Assembly (NCBI GenBank): GCA_027627225.1
Contig: CM051025.1
Location: forward strand, 55,310,681-55,374,680
Direction: 5' to 3'
Length of the DNA stretch: 64,000 bases
Source: Congeria kusceri
Taxonomy: Eukaryota > Mollusca > Bivalvia > Myida > Dreissenidae
Shown here: positions 1-12,232 of the stretch, piece by piece
Layout of the letters: each line of letters opens with the position of its first letter
Numbering within the stretch: position 1 is the first letter of the stretch
The notes under the pieces: model-generated
Told to the model about the DNA's origin: nothing
Seen by the model: the letters and a program-made list of their open reading frames with translations, nothing else
Database searches by the model: none
Program-made: the position numbers and the translations under genes

Positions 1-329
1 CGCTTACACTCAGATTTGTTCGGATATCCGTTAATTTTGTCTGCGTAGTAACTTGACACAACAATCATGTATGTTACACAATTTCACAAAAATGTTTGAA
101 GTCAGATTAAAATAACTTACGTTATGTTTTAATATTAGTTATTTCTGATTTCAATCAAGTTCTTAAATGTTGTAACATTTGTGTTGATTTTGATTATTTG
201 TGCAAATAAAATACTACTATATATTTTTGTTATTTTCTACTAAGTTTCAATTACAATATAAGTGTATTATATATATACACACTATATAATTAATAGTGTA
301 AATGTTTTGGTCCGACCTTAATAACCAAC

Positions 330-491
330 CTGTTAAACACATCTGTCCAGTCCACCCCGCCTCACATCCATTTAGACATCTGCCAGTAGTGTTATCACAG
401 AAAGAATCATGTATACAGTGACCGCATGTAAGTACGCAATCAAGTCCAAATGTTCCTTCAATGCATCCACTGTCATATTCTTGCTCCGTGC
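330..491 (-). CDS. Host exon encoding EGF-like (MEGF/laminin-type) repeats
   Basis: On the minus strand this 162-nt stretch is open in one frame and has the cysteine spacing of multiple-EGF scavenger-type proteins: CxxGTFGxxC, CGHC, TGRCxxGC and GWTGxxC. A pyrimidine-rich acceptor ending in TAG lies at 495-492 and a GT donor at 329-328, so the exon is exactly 54 codons. The family is usually found in secreted or membrane receptors. It lies downstream of the transmembrane exon at 5.5 kb in transcription order, so it probably belongs to a different host gene. No start or stop is visible; this is one internal exon only. Confidence 0.5.
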
Positions 492-3400
492 CTACAAAAA
501 CAAGGAGCTACAATACATCACAAGCATGCTTTACTGTAATGTTTATTGATGTAAGATACTATGACGAATGTACAATGATTATCCAAACGTACATTGGTTC
601 TTGCAATAACTTTCAGAGTTGTATATCTATACATGAACACTTATGGGCCGTTTTGCGCAATTTATAAACATATCGACGAGGTTGGTTCTGTACATAACAT
701 AATTATGTATGATTTTACAGCTGAAGACTGGTGATATATCTAAAACGGTCTGTCGCATTTCGGAATAGCTAGGAGTACATGTATCTAATGTAATACATTT
801 ATTATATTGCAATTGAAAAATAAATAAATATATAAAAGCTATATTGCTATAACCAGTATATTATAAATATTATGTGTGATGTCGGACGAAATTTTGCGCG
901 TATACAAAAATTGTTACTCGTATTTTGATGATCACACATACTGTATTTGTAAAAAACATATGCCTGCAGTCAAACAACTAATTAAGAGTATTTGATTAAT
1001 GCATTCTATCGTTAATTTTGTACAGTTTTGTATGATTTTGATCTCGTTAAACTAATGATTATACCTACAGTAGATTAATAAAAATGGGCATTACGTTCGC
1101 TGACACATTTAATGTAATATGGTTGTCGTTAACTAATGATAATCGCTGTCAAATGAGTTTATTGAAATATGGACACACAGGAACTTAATGTGTGTAAAAA
1201 TTAAAGTAAGATATCTTACCAGAAGTATTAGCTGTATATATCAAACACATGACACTTAGCAAAATTAAGTGTTCTGTTAAATGCCCCATGTTTCTTCCTG
1301 AATGATAAATCCTTGAATACATCAAGTTTTCATTCAATGCAGAATAAATAATTAAAAGGTACGGTTAATGCCTATGTCACCATAACAACCAAACACTGCT
1401 AATGACATGCAAATGTAATCATACAAACATTTACCTTTATTTGCTGCATCACTAAGCTGGTATGTGTACTTAAGGTGATAGGAGAAAATATATAATGGCT
1501 GAACGTTCATCTTTCATTAGGTTTTGAAATTAGCTACATAAAATCGTTTGTTGTATTTTTACAGTAGATAAAAGTGTATCAAGGTAAGCCAAAGGCCTAG
1601 TTCATAGCATGCATGTCAATTGGCATGTATTCATCAGAACGAAAGGACACATATGACGTTTCATGTTAAATCTGCTTCTTATTAATTAGATGGTTGCACA
1701 TGGGCCTGTATGAAGCGCGTTGTAAATTTCATCTAAGTAACGACACATGGCCAGCACTTGGCAAAAACTTTCTATTCCCAAAGGGTTGTGTGAATGAACA
1801 GCATATCTTCCGCATTAAATTGAATTCTACATAGAGGATTGACTTTTCAGTTTCGATTCATTTACGTTTTAATGTAAATATTAATATCAACATTCTTTGT
1901 TTGTATGATAAAAAAACATACAATGTTGTTTATGAATCAATATGATCTTTGGAACATTTGTCTAACATATTTTGAAATGCATCCAATGTTTCCCGATTAA
2001 ACCAAGTCTTCGGATGTAATGGTAAACATATTTTCACTATATTTCATTAAATACATGGAATTTGGTAAAGGACCACTCAAATAAAATTTCTGACAGCTGT
2101 GGCAATTTTCCGAAATAAGTTTCAACATGATATTCCACTAACAAAGATTTCCTTTAAAATCTGGACTTATGTTGAGAAACGAACCCATACCAAACTTCAA
2201 GCGATTGTTAATTTCCTAATTCATACCTTCCTAGAATATTCAATGCAAATCCGTCCGTTGAGTAAAGTTCCTAATTAAAAAAGCACAGAAAAAAACCTAC
2301 GCCGGTATAAACGTAAGCGGAGGTATGATCTACCATTTCAACAGCACGTTTGCAATCAGGAAAATGTCGGTAAATTGTCATAGAGAAACTACTCACTAGA
2401 GCAGATTCAGGCGCTAAGCAGATGGTCTAACGCAATAAAAAGACAAACAGTGTTTGGTGTTCGGGTACCCATGCGATTATTTTACTGTGCTTTGATTAGA
2501 AGTGTCCTTACACTTTATCGACTTTCATTCTGTTGGTTATTTCGTTTCTCTTGATGAAGGGCTTTAGCAGTTACACATAGCTAATTATTGCCTTCAGTTT
2601 ATTTTTTTCATTTTGGAAATCTTAACCTACAGAGCTAAGGCCATCGTCGGAACCCATGTTCGCTGAAATAAGCTTCTTGATCAAACCGTTTAAGATTTCG
2701 ATAGCAAATATTCGTACTCATTAATAATTTATTAAACATCTCATTGGTTCCGTGTCAAAGACAACACAGAAAATTAAACCAATGAAACGGCGAGTTTTTA
2801 AAACAATTAGCGTGTCATATAAACAGTTCTCATTCTCGTGGTCAGTTAATCGATTTGAAAGTAAAACGTGGGTAGTGAACCGAAAAGAATGCAGTTTACT
2901 TACATTGAATACCATTCGCGAACGTACTCACATAATATTTTAGCTCGTTGTATACATAATTCAGTTGAGGTGTATTTTAATGTTACGTGTAATTTTAGTG
3001 GTCATAACGTGGCTCATCATTGTTCATGAACATGAACTGTTGGCAGTCAATTATCCCACGGTAGATAATATAGTGTTAACGAAGTATTGAACAGAACAGA
3101 ACTCTTTTCTGTTAACGGAGTATATACCGCGGGTTCTGACTATGACATAAGACATACGGAGGAATTATAGCGTACGTTTGAGCGCACAATGCAATTAGAA
3201 AAACAACTGTAGTGGTAGGTTTTGATTTGAAATGAAACTGAGTAGACCAAATAATTGCTTATAATTATGTGTTGTTTTTATCTAGATAAATACTATTTTA
3301 TATATTTAATCTTAGTTTGTATTCATTATTGTCTTCAACCTAATGTGTATATCCCAACCTCATTTATTCCAATAATCCTTACGTAATACTAATCACCGTT

Positions 3401-5471
3401 GTACACAAATGTGGATGTTGATTTATCAGTACAGCGAACAACAACTTAACAACAGAAGACAATACAATAACAGCATTATAATGTTCACGTATTCAAATAC
3501 AAACACTTTTAGTATCAACGGAAACGCTCAGTTTTTGTCCGAAACACATTGTGTTTTGGTTGCAAATTAGCATTATCAGCGAATGTTCTAAATAATGCGG
3601 ATTCACATATGTTACATAGCGGGCGGCTTGCCTTCGCCTGAACTCAAGCTGTTTTAAATGTCGCTTTCTAAACAAACACATTCTGAAACTAGACATATTG
3701 ATTAAAATTCGTATTGTTATTCTACATGAATTATTACAGTTCATTAATGAATCAATTAAACTTAGTCTGCTTTTTTATAACATCCATTTAAGTCACGTTC
3801 ATTTTCACGGCGGCAAAATTCTGTAATAGGTTCGAATAATGGGAACTAACTGCGCTATTTGTGTTTATTTTGCAGTGGCGTTATTTTCTGTTACATCACT
3901 CTACACCAGACACATTGGCCCCTACAGCATGAAGAGGGGTATAAGGCCCGGTCAGCCTTGTTGCCTCGTCCAACGTTTCATACGAACTACCACCCTGCAC
4001 ATTGCTGAAAAATAATATTAACAAACGAAAACATTCAAAAATGCTGCTTTGAACTCATTTTTGCCAAAGGCACAACACGTACTTAATTAAGCAATCGCTA
4101 TTATCTGCTATTATGCCCCCATTCCATTATGGTATATTTTTAAAATAATGATTTCGTTGGAATGAGACAAGAATGCCTACGAATGAATAAGAATGCCTTC
4201 GAATAGAGTACGATTCAGTTGCGATGCCTAAAAATGCACTACGAATTTATTACGAAGTAACTACGATTTGTTGGAATCGGGAGTTCGTGGCCAAAATGTT
4301 GAACAATTCAAACTTTAATACTTTTGTCACGCATTCCCGACTGCTCAAGAATTGCAAGAACTGACTACGAACATAAACGATTCAGTTTAGAACTTCACGA
4401 ACTGATTACGAATCAACTACTGATCTCAAAATGTATCAATATTTGGCGATCGTTATGTCTGTGGAATGTAGAACATTATTGGAGATTTAAAAAGCAAGTC
4501 ATTGGACAAGACACGCATTGAGCCTACCCATGGGTAACTGTTGCTATGGCAACACGGCCAGACGTTGTCCCCTCTTCAATGGTATTGTAACCACCATCAA
4601 CAGAGGTGAATGTCGATGACCTAATTGAACAGTAATTGCTTGCTTTTCCATCCGTATAATGATTTCTGTAATACACATTTTGATGCATTTCTAAGATAAT
4701 ATAAAACACGGGTTGATGTACTTCTTGCTAGCACAAATACTCGTCTGCTTTCTTTTAGTTTTAATTCATTAGCAGAACGAAGCAAATGCAAGTGGTAAGC
4801 ATACATTATTACAAAACCATGATGTTTTGCAATTCTCTCACTAGTGACGGAGATGAGGTTTGTGAAAAAGTGCACCAACGTTATCACTATAAGCATATTT
4901 GCATTTGTTTAATACAATTAAGTATGTCAAAATCTACATTTGCCACAGTGTTGTCGTATGGAATGTCTCATAGATGTTTAAATTGGGTGTAAGTATGGTG
5001 TCGCCAAAGGCAATATGTCATAGAGGTTTACCACAGGTACAGTGTTTTACCTGTCAATGCCTCATAAAACATTTACCTAAGTTTTACGTACAGTGCTGTG
5101 AATTGTATGCCGCATAGAAGTGTCCATAAGAATAACTTACCGTTTCGTCATTGTCAATATCTCATAGAAGTTTCCGCCCGCCTGATTATGTAACGAGGAA
5201 TAATGAAGTTCTTCAGTCCTTTGAGTGGACATTGTGTTATACGTACTGTCTTTTGTTGCTTCCGTTTGGTTACTGTAACAGTAATTATCCATTTAATGAT
5301 AATTATTGTGCACACACAAACGTTATCGTTATAATGATGATCGAAGCATATTAATACTAATTGACGTGTATTTGATGTTGTATCTGGACATATCAAAAGA
5401 CGTTTTATATATACTACTATTGTGACAGAAGTAAATCAACGCACAAATAATGTTAACTAACATATACGCAC

Positions 5472-5760
5472 CGGGGCCGTGTTTTCCTCCTCTGCTGACA
5501 CCCCACTATTGCAGCAATAATTGCCACTATCACAAACAAAGCAAGTAAGGCTGGCATAAGTATAATGATTAAAGGGTTAGATTTGACAGTCTCATCGGAT
5601 ATTGGAGATATTATAGTACTATGTGCCGACTGGTTCAAGTGTGATACGGACGATGAAGGCTCTGTCGTTATATCCATAAGAGTTGTTACGGTGCCATATC
5701 TCGAGGCATTAGTATATTCAGGTATGAAGATATACTCAGTAGAAGTTGGCTGCGTGTTGT
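5472..5760 (-). CDS. Host exon: Ser/Thr-rich stalk plus transmembrane segment of a fucolectin-type receptor
   Basis: The minus-strand open stretch begins after a TTTTCAG acceptor (5761 side) and may end at a GTGCGT donor at 5471, or run a few codons more to a stop at 5453. It encodes a Ser/Thr/Asn-rich stalk, then a hydrophobic segment (PLIIILMPALLALFVIVAII) followed by a basic stop-transfer QQRRK. Its phase matches the exon at 6019-6231. This predicts a type I membrane protein whose ectodomain is the upstream lectin-like domains. The splice structure is read by eye. Confidence 0.5.
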
Positions 5761-6018
5761 CTGAAAATAATTACATCTTTAGTATTCATTATATAAATAT
5801 ATAGTAAACATGACATGCACATACATTTCAAGGAAAACTGTGGTGATCGTGTTTTGTTCTTTTGTCTGTTTACTTTCTGCTTTTGTTTTCATCTGAAAAT
5901 ATACGATAAATTTTAATTGAACTTTTTTATTTATTTTTTCATGCATTTATACTAATTACAAAGCTTAAATATCAACTATATAAAATACCCAGAAATGCCA
6001 GATATATACCAATCTTAC

Positions 6019-6231
6019 CTGTTGCAAAAATGTCAACTTCACAAATGACAGTCTGTGGAGCTTCAAGTTTCTGAACTATACGGACAAACCGGGTAACTAT
6101 TGGTGGATTGAAAGCCAAAGAAAGTCCACTTGTGGCCGATGCTGTATTCATAGGCTGACTGATGTTAATGTCTATATTGCTTATGTTGCTAAGAAACACT
6201 TGTAGATACTGGCTTTCAGATCTTAGAACGT
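6019..6231 (-). CDS. Host exon: C-terminal half of an F5/8C-fucolectin-like domain
   Basis: This 71-codon minus-strand exon lies between a TTTTCAG acceptor and a GTAAGA donor. It ends with the pattern FVRIVQ...TVICEVDIFATG, the typical last strand of eel-fucolectin/F5/8C-type galactose-binding domains (RYVRI...LCEVEVFG). It follows the exon at 6482-6669, which carries the first half of the same domain, and precedes the transmembrane exon. Splice phases agree across the set. Probably part of a cell-surface lectin receptor; ligand unknown. Confidence 0.55.
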
Positions 6232-6481
6232 CTGAAAATAAAGAAATATCCATTCTGTAAAATTTATATAAACATCAAATCTGATAATTCTATACTGTTT
6301 CCTACAATCTATTGATGTCTGTTAAAACAAATTATTTGTCTGACATTATATTTTGGAAACTCGGATGAAATACATGTAACAATAAAATTTATTGTGTTAT
6401 TAAACAAAAAGTAAATCGTTCAACAATGTCATATTATATCAAAGACTCTGCTCAGTCGACCCGCAACATTAATGTATGTTA

Positions 6482-6669
6482 TCGGGTATGGTGGCCAAGA
6501 TCAGCCTCAAACCACGTTCTCATTCCTCTTACAATGCTGCACTTTGAACACAGATCCCCAGGAGAGGTGATGTCCTTGTCGTCAAAGGCACGTGATGCAG
6601 AACAATTTTGTTGCCCGTCCTCTGGCATTGACGAGGGTGACATTGTGGCATTTCCAGTAATTCTACGTC
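6482..6669 (-). CDS. Host exon: N-terminal half of fucolectin-like domain, ends in a stop in this frame
   Basis: After an acceptor (TTTTTTAG at 6670) the minus strand encodes NAT.SPSS, an S.SRAFD segment and WFEADLG, the standard first-half motifs of F5/8C-fucolectin domains. The frame then meets TAA at 6481-6479. A neighbouring frame continues with lectin-like sequence (TYINVAGR), so a one-base shift probably lies just before the stop. That would be a sequencing error, allele damage or pseudogene decay. No clear GT donor is visible. Confidence 0.4.
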
Positions 6670-7139
6670 CTAAAAAAGATCACTACAGTTCACTACATAT
6701 TTAAGTGATGTCATTTAAATTCAAAGTAAACCAACGCAAATAAAGTAGCATAATAACTAGCATTTTGAATTAATGTAAACGTAATTATCTTAGAGGGTTC
6801 AGTACTCAACCTCGGCAATGTGCTCTATCTTCAAATAATCAGGTATCATGTAAACATTCAGAAGGTGATCCCGATCACTACAACAATTTAACTATTTTTT
6901 TTATTAGCCTTAATCAAAACTTTCATTAACAATTTGGGCAAAGTAGTGTATAAACCATTGCGTTGGTTTAAAGCCTTTGCGTAAAGTTGTTGTAATTGAC
7001 AAATATATAAACATACAAACACACACCAAAGCCCGCAAAAGCGTCTGTTCTTAAAATGTTGCTGGCACGCATTTAGGCACGTGCATTTTTATATATTTTG
7101 TCTTTTTTCAGAACTCTTTTGAAAACGTGCTTAAAAATA

Positions 7140-8200
7140 CGTTATTTAAAAGTTACATATAATAGTATTTCCCTTTGTATTCTCCCCGAAAGGAAGAGCA
7201 TATAGTTGCCAAAGCTGTCCGTCCGAATTCTGATTTCGCTGCAATTCAGTTTGTCCAGGTGTGAAACGAATTTCCCCGATGATTTTATCCATCATAATCC
7301 ATGTCCGTCCGTCCTTCCGTTCATCCGTTCGTCCATCCGGCACTGCGTTTCCGTGCGAGATCTCGGGATATAATGACCCGTATTTGATGGAACTTTATAT
7401 GCAGCATCCCTATAGGGTGGACATGAGCATATTGTCAGGTCGTTTCGGTCCGATGATTTTACAGGGAGTTATTGATTTGAAATAGGGCATTTTCCAATGA
7501 AAGTTTTCGTTTCCGCGCGAGATTTCAGGAACTAATAACTCGAATTCACTTAATCTCTTCAGCTTCCCTACCAAGGGGACATACGCATATTAATATGACG
7601 TTCCGGTCTGATGATTTATCAAGGAGTAATGGACCTTTTTATATAAGAAATAATATTTTTAATTGGAATATTTAGTTTCCGCTCGAGGTCTCAGGAACTA
7701 ACAACTGAAATTCAATGAAACTGTATACGCAGCATTAATACCCATATTGTCAGGTCGTTCTGGTCTGATGATTTTTCAGGGAGCGATTGCCGTTTGATTA
7801 TTATTTGGCTTATTTTGCTTGTGCACACTTTAACTTGGCCTTGGATGGAGAAATCTTATAGTTCTTGGCACAAATGTTTGCTGTTATGAGATGGTGTGTG
7901 CCGCTCATGAATCAGGTCCCTAGGTCAAAGGTCAAGGTCACAACTAAAGGTCAAAGGCAAAATTGACACTTTGTTTGTCTGTGCTTTAAATTGACATGGA
8001 TTTTAAAAACTGCCGGGCACAAATGTTAGCCCGAATGAGACAACATGAACCGCATATAATCCAGATCAATACGTCAAAGAACAAGGTCACACTTCGAGGT
8101 CAAAGGTCAAAATCAGCTTTTTACTTGTTCTGACTTTACCTTGGTCATAGATTTAGTTATTTTCCAAGAAAATAGCACTAATGTCAGCCTAAATGCGCCT
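7140..8200. repeat. Bivalve-type dispersed repeat tract (GTCCGTCC-rich and AGGTCA-rich)
   Basis: The first part is a GTCCGTCCGTCC...ATCCG tract followed by three diverged copies of a unit reading roughly TTTCCGCGCGAGATCTCAGGAACTAA, each with a CATATTGTCAGGTCG-like tail. The second part (about 7,840-8,140) has repeated AGGTCAAAGGTCAAGGTCA blocks. Such sequences are frequent in heterodont bivalve genomes. There is no credible coding capacity; short open frames here are repeat artefacts. Confidence 0.55.
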
Positions 8201-8529
8201 TTTGCTTGTCCGGACTTTTAACCTCTTCAAATTTTTTTTAGACTTTATGCGAATGTTACGCCTCAACATCACAACGTGTCTCCGTATGAATCCGGTTCTT
8301 AGGTTTAAATCAAGACCAAATTTAAAGGTCAAAGCGGCATCGGGGAATATCCATCGATTCTACCGATTTTCTTTTTCTGTGTAGAAACCTCGTTGCATGT
8401 TGCGTTCTTATCAATTTAACAAAACTCCAAACAAAGCTAGTTCATGTCGATTATAGCTGCACTAATTGATATTTAAAGAAATTATTACCATGTACTATGA
8501 TTATGTATGATTGTAAATTAATACTTTAC

Positions 8530-8946
8530 CGATAACGTGCAAGGCCTTCATTTCACAAACAGTCATGTGCGCATCTCCACTGAATCTATACAAGCGCACA
8601 AACTGAATCTTGCGAGGACGGTTAAATTCATTCTTCATATAGGTGCTGTTTGCAAAGGTGTAGGAAACCTCCTGTCTTGGGCTGATGGTCGATTCACCGA
8701 TAAAGAGGACAGTGTTTTGAAACTGATTTATCACTGACGTAGAAGCGTTTTCAGTGGGTCCAAATATTTCAATTGCATGAATCAAATAGGATTGTCCGAA
8801 ATCAAGTTCGATCCAGGAAGGCCGCAACAGTGTTACACAACAGTTGCATATATTTGGCAGACCAAATTGACTATCGATGACTCGTGCCACTCCACTGTCA
8901 TTAATAACAACTGTGGAAGCTCTCTCTTTACTCTTTATGGTAATTT
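8530..8946 (-). CDS. Host exon: F5/8C-fucolectin-like domain
   Basis: The minus-strand exon is 139 codons between a CAG acceptor (8949-8947) and a GTAAAG donor at 8529. It holds one whole galactose-binding-like domain: DSGVARVIDS, a short Cys-rich loop, SWIELDFGQSYLI, and FVRLYRF...MTVCEMKAL near the end. This is the fucolectin/tachylectin-4-type arrangement. It ends in phase 1, compatible with both the 6669 and 6231 exons. With them it predicts a receptor of tandem fucolectin domains, a stalk and one membrane span. Confidence 0.6.
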
Positions 8947-9533
8947 CTGAACGTATAGCGGCGGTAAGATCATAATCTAAACGAAGCACGTTGAATATAT
9001 GTTTTAGTTTTTTAAATAGCGACTGTTTGACGAGTAGCAAATAAACTGCGATTCCAATAGCAGATTAACTACGACTAAAATGCAATATCAACCCAGTTTG
9101 TAAACTACATTTTATTTATAAGTTCTGAACATTTTTCCAAACGAATTAGGAGTACCACATGGTAGAAACGTGTTAATATGTACATTGTAAATAATATCTA
9201 AAAACAATTGCTAGTATACATTTTTGCTGTTAATACTGAAACAGAAAAACACTTTATTGATACAGAAGTATTTTGGAAATAATGTATCGTTAATAAAAAT
9301 AATCAACTAATATGGATAAACTTATAAAGCGTTCGTATAGTGCAAAAACATTGACCTGATCCTAACCTTTATGCAAGAATATTCATGAGCTGAATACAAA
9401 GTACAATTGCTTTTCGAAGTTTGTTCGTGTACATTCGTATATGTTCGTATATGTTCGTATGTTCTAAACTTACTTTAGATTCAATTATTCAAACGACTGA
9501 ATATTGTATTATTTACCGCTAACTTTAAGCAAG

Positions 9534-9606
9534 GGCCGATGGTGTAGTGGTATGCGTGTCAACCTATCAACCAATCGCTTAGGGTTCGAAACTCTGGGTA
9601 CGCTTT
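9534..9606 (+). repeat. tRNA-derived SINE head (degenerate)
   Basis: GATGGTGTAGTGGTA resembles a pol III box A and GGGTTCGAAACTC is a near-perfect box B about 40 nt later, followed by a TTTT run. The acceptor arms do not pair well, so this is unlikely to be a functional tRNA. A tRNA-derived short interspersed element is the best explanation. Confidence 0.4.
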
Positions 9607-10726
9607 TTACATCAAAATGTTTTCAAACGAAATTTACAATAGGGAGCACCAGAATATCATGAAAGTGATGTTGAAAAGTAATGTATAGGTTTCCACCAAA
9701 TAACACAAACAACTTCACAACCTTGTTTTTAGTAATGCTCAATCGCGCTCCAAGAAGCCGGATTCATCATGTGTCGTCGTTGGTCGTATAAACCGTGAGT
9801 AGGGATAGATCCTGACACTAAATCTGTAATTACTGTTGAAGAAATATGGATCGTTCAAATTAATGCGCCCAAATTAAAATTGTAGCGTGGTCATAAACCT
9901 CGAAACATTTTAAGAACTCGTAAACATTCATATCAAGATATTCACTATCAATTACTATATACATGTACCAAGGTATCCAACTGTAAGCGACCAGGAAGTA
10001 AGGTGCATTCGTTTGGTACATCGTATTTGAAATTTAATTCAACAATTTTGAGCATAATATTAAATTAACAGTTTCTGCACACATTGTGTTGTTGTTTTTC
10101 TTTCATTGCACAAATAAAATTTAATGTATTTCGTCTAGAAGTATGTACTGCAGATAGCATTATACTTTTAAACAGAAAATTGGATATATTATTACTTAGT
10201 GGTGGCATTTACAAGAATTTTCATTATATTAGGTGAGCGTTTTTACTGGTTTATTGACAATTAAAAACGACATATAATATAAGTTAGTTCTTAAAAAGCG
10301 CTTTAAAGACGATTCTATATTTTTCTTCCGTCCATAAACAATTTTCCTTTTCACATATGTTGCAGATCTTTCAGTGCCTAATACAAAAAATGGGGATCAC
10401 CGAATAAGATTTTGTGGAAAATGCTTATTAATGACCTACCAGTAAATGCATTTTGGGAAACATTTTGTCGTTTTTCTTTCAGCAACAAAGTAGTATTACC
10501 GATTGACTAGTAAAAATGACTGCATTTTATTGGTTGAAATTGCTAATTGTAAAAAAAACAATACGTTACATGGTGTAAAAAATAATATGCCATTGTCCAA
10601 AATTGCTTTGTTATTCAATGTTTTGTGGAAAAATGCGTTTGTAATTGTATAAAGCACTTTATTGACCATATTTATCATAGGGTTAAATAGAATATTACAA
10701 CAGTAAAAGTTAATGAATATACTATA

Positions 10727-10920
10727 TATGAGGCGTGTCGTGGGAAAACCGGGCTTAATGCATGTGCGTTAAGTGTCGTTTCGGATTAGCCTGTGCTAAC
10801 TTTCCGCTTACAGTGGATTTATGTTTCGAAGAGACTTCATTGAAACAGAAAATACCATAAAGGCGGAAAGTGCCTTTACGCACGTGCATTAAGCCTGGGT
10901 TTCCCATGACATGGCTCATA
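10727..10920. mobile_element. MITE-like element with about 45-bp terminal inverted repeats
   Basis: The left end (TATGAGGCGTGTCGTGGGAA, continuing CCGGGCTTAATGCATGTGCGT) matches the reverse complement of the right end (ACGCACGTGCATTAAGCCTGG...CATGGCTCATA) with few mismatches. The interior has no coding capacity. Sequences with these GCTTAATGCATGTGCG termini are abundant in heterodont bivalve genomes, supporting a bivalve host for this flank. Confidence 0.7.
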
Positions 10921-11299
10921 TATTTATTATAAAAATATTAAGTTGATTCTATAATTAACACTAGTGGATGATAACATTGTACACAACATTATTAGATATT
11001 ATCTGTCAATACACTTGTTATGTTTGAAAAGTTCAATCAACTCCACTGATGCGCGAAGGTATGCGCAGAAAAAAGCTACCGCAATCGTTTTTAAGACAAA
11101 AATATATAAACTTTTCAAAATGTTTCAAAACATCCTATCCTAGTGTCCAAATAGTTCAGTGAGATAAAGCTGTACAAAGCAGCACTTCAGACTTAAAGGG
11201 ACTGGCATACCTAACTCTCAAGGAATGCACTTCCTCATTCACTGTTTGACAATTAACGAACACTCATCCGTTACTACGACATTTTGCCAGAGTTGGTCA

Positions 11300-11560
11300 G
11301 TCTGTGGGTCTGTCTCTCTGTCTCTGTCCGTCCGTCCGTCCGTCTGTCTGTCTGTCCGGACCACCGACTGGGTCCAGGATTTTTAAAATGTTTACCACAG
11401 CCACTTTTTTCTTGTGCCTGTTTTGGGGAGGGATGCGGCGCTATATTATATGCCTGGAAAATTTTCAGAGGGTTGAAAAAGGGGGGGGGGGTGTTTTGAA
11501 AAAGACCCCCCCGCTTATTTTGCCGGGTGTCGATTTTCTATCGGGAAAATTATTGTTTTT
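11300..11560. repeat. Host simple repeat and dispersed-repeat tail beside the host-virus boundary
   Basis: A (TCTG)n/(TCCG)n tract at 11,303-11,356 is followed by sequence typical of bivalve dispersed repeats and by a G10 run facing a C7 run (11,481-11,512). The first herpesvirus-like gene starts at 11,597, so the boundary between host and viral sequence lies somewhere in about 11,510-11,590. No viral terminal repeat can be recognised here without the other end. Confidence 0.45.
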
Positions 11561-11596
11561 TAGCCATTTCAGTATATACTGTCTCGTTCAGTCGCA

Positions 11597-12232
11597 ATGG
11601 AGATTTGTTTTGGCAGAATGGAAGAAGGATATGCTATCTGCAGATGGTTTCAAACAAATCATGACTACATCGATGAAGATGACTATGACGATTATTGTAG
11701 TGATTATTGTAGTGAGTTCGAAACAAACGAACCGAAAATCATTAAAAACAAGCGTTACAAATCGAATCAAAAACAAACTGCAAGGCAGCATCAAAAAGCT
11801 GTTCAAAACTGTAAGAGACGGCAACTATCGAAACGTAGAACAAAACTACGGAATGCCAAAAGAGACCAAAAGCACACACATTATCATGACCCAAACGATG
11901 ATTCTAACAATCATGACTGCAACACGTATTTGGTGACTACGACGTCCTATGAAAGTCGCGGAGACGCGGCTGAACCACACTGGCTACACAAATACAATGA
12001 CATCGATGATGCCGTAGAAAATATGTTTCTAGAATCATATGAACGTTTTTCGGATGAAAAGTATGAAGAAGAAACGAATCGTATCTACTTTTCCGACGAT
12101 GAGTCATTCGAAAGGTACTGGGAAAACAAATATGAAAACCAATATCTCAGAAACATAGAAGAATCTGACCGAAATGAAACACGTCGTGATTTCTATATAC
12201 ATTACAATCGCTCTGATATGAATGGCTGCTGA
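11597..12232 (+). CDS. Charged protein of unknown function, read in frame with a downstream BIR
   Basis: This 211-residue reading frame is rich in Asp/Glu at both ends and has a strongly basic middle (KRRQLSKRRTK region, about residues 85-110), so a nuclear location is possible. A TATATA at 11,573 would place a transcript start near 11,603, favouring the second ATG at 11,618 over the first. It ends in TGA at 12,230-12,232 and the next base starts an ATG in the same frame that opens a BIR domain. The pair may be one ancestral gene interrupted by a single stop, or a readthrough or reinitiation pair. I do not recognise the N-terminal part. Confidence 0.6.
   Translation: MEICFGRMEEGYAICRWFQTNHDYIDEDDYDDYCSDYCSEFETNEPKIIKNKRYKSNQKQTARQHQKAVQNCKRRQLSKRRTKLRNAKRDQKHTHYHDPNDDSNNHDCNTYLVTTTSYESRGDAAEPHWLHKYNDIDDAVENMFLESYERFSDEKYEEETNRIYFSDDESFERYWENKYENQYLRNIEESDRNETRRDFYIHYNRSDMNGC

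Noticed and set aside
9534..9606. Functional host tRNA
   Set aside because: Box A and box B are present, but the acceptor and anticodon stems do not pair.
11304..11936. Plus-strand frame of 210 codons running from host repeats into the viral block
   Set aside because: It begins in the TCTG/TCCG simple repeat and overlaps the 11,597 gene in another frame; no motif is present.
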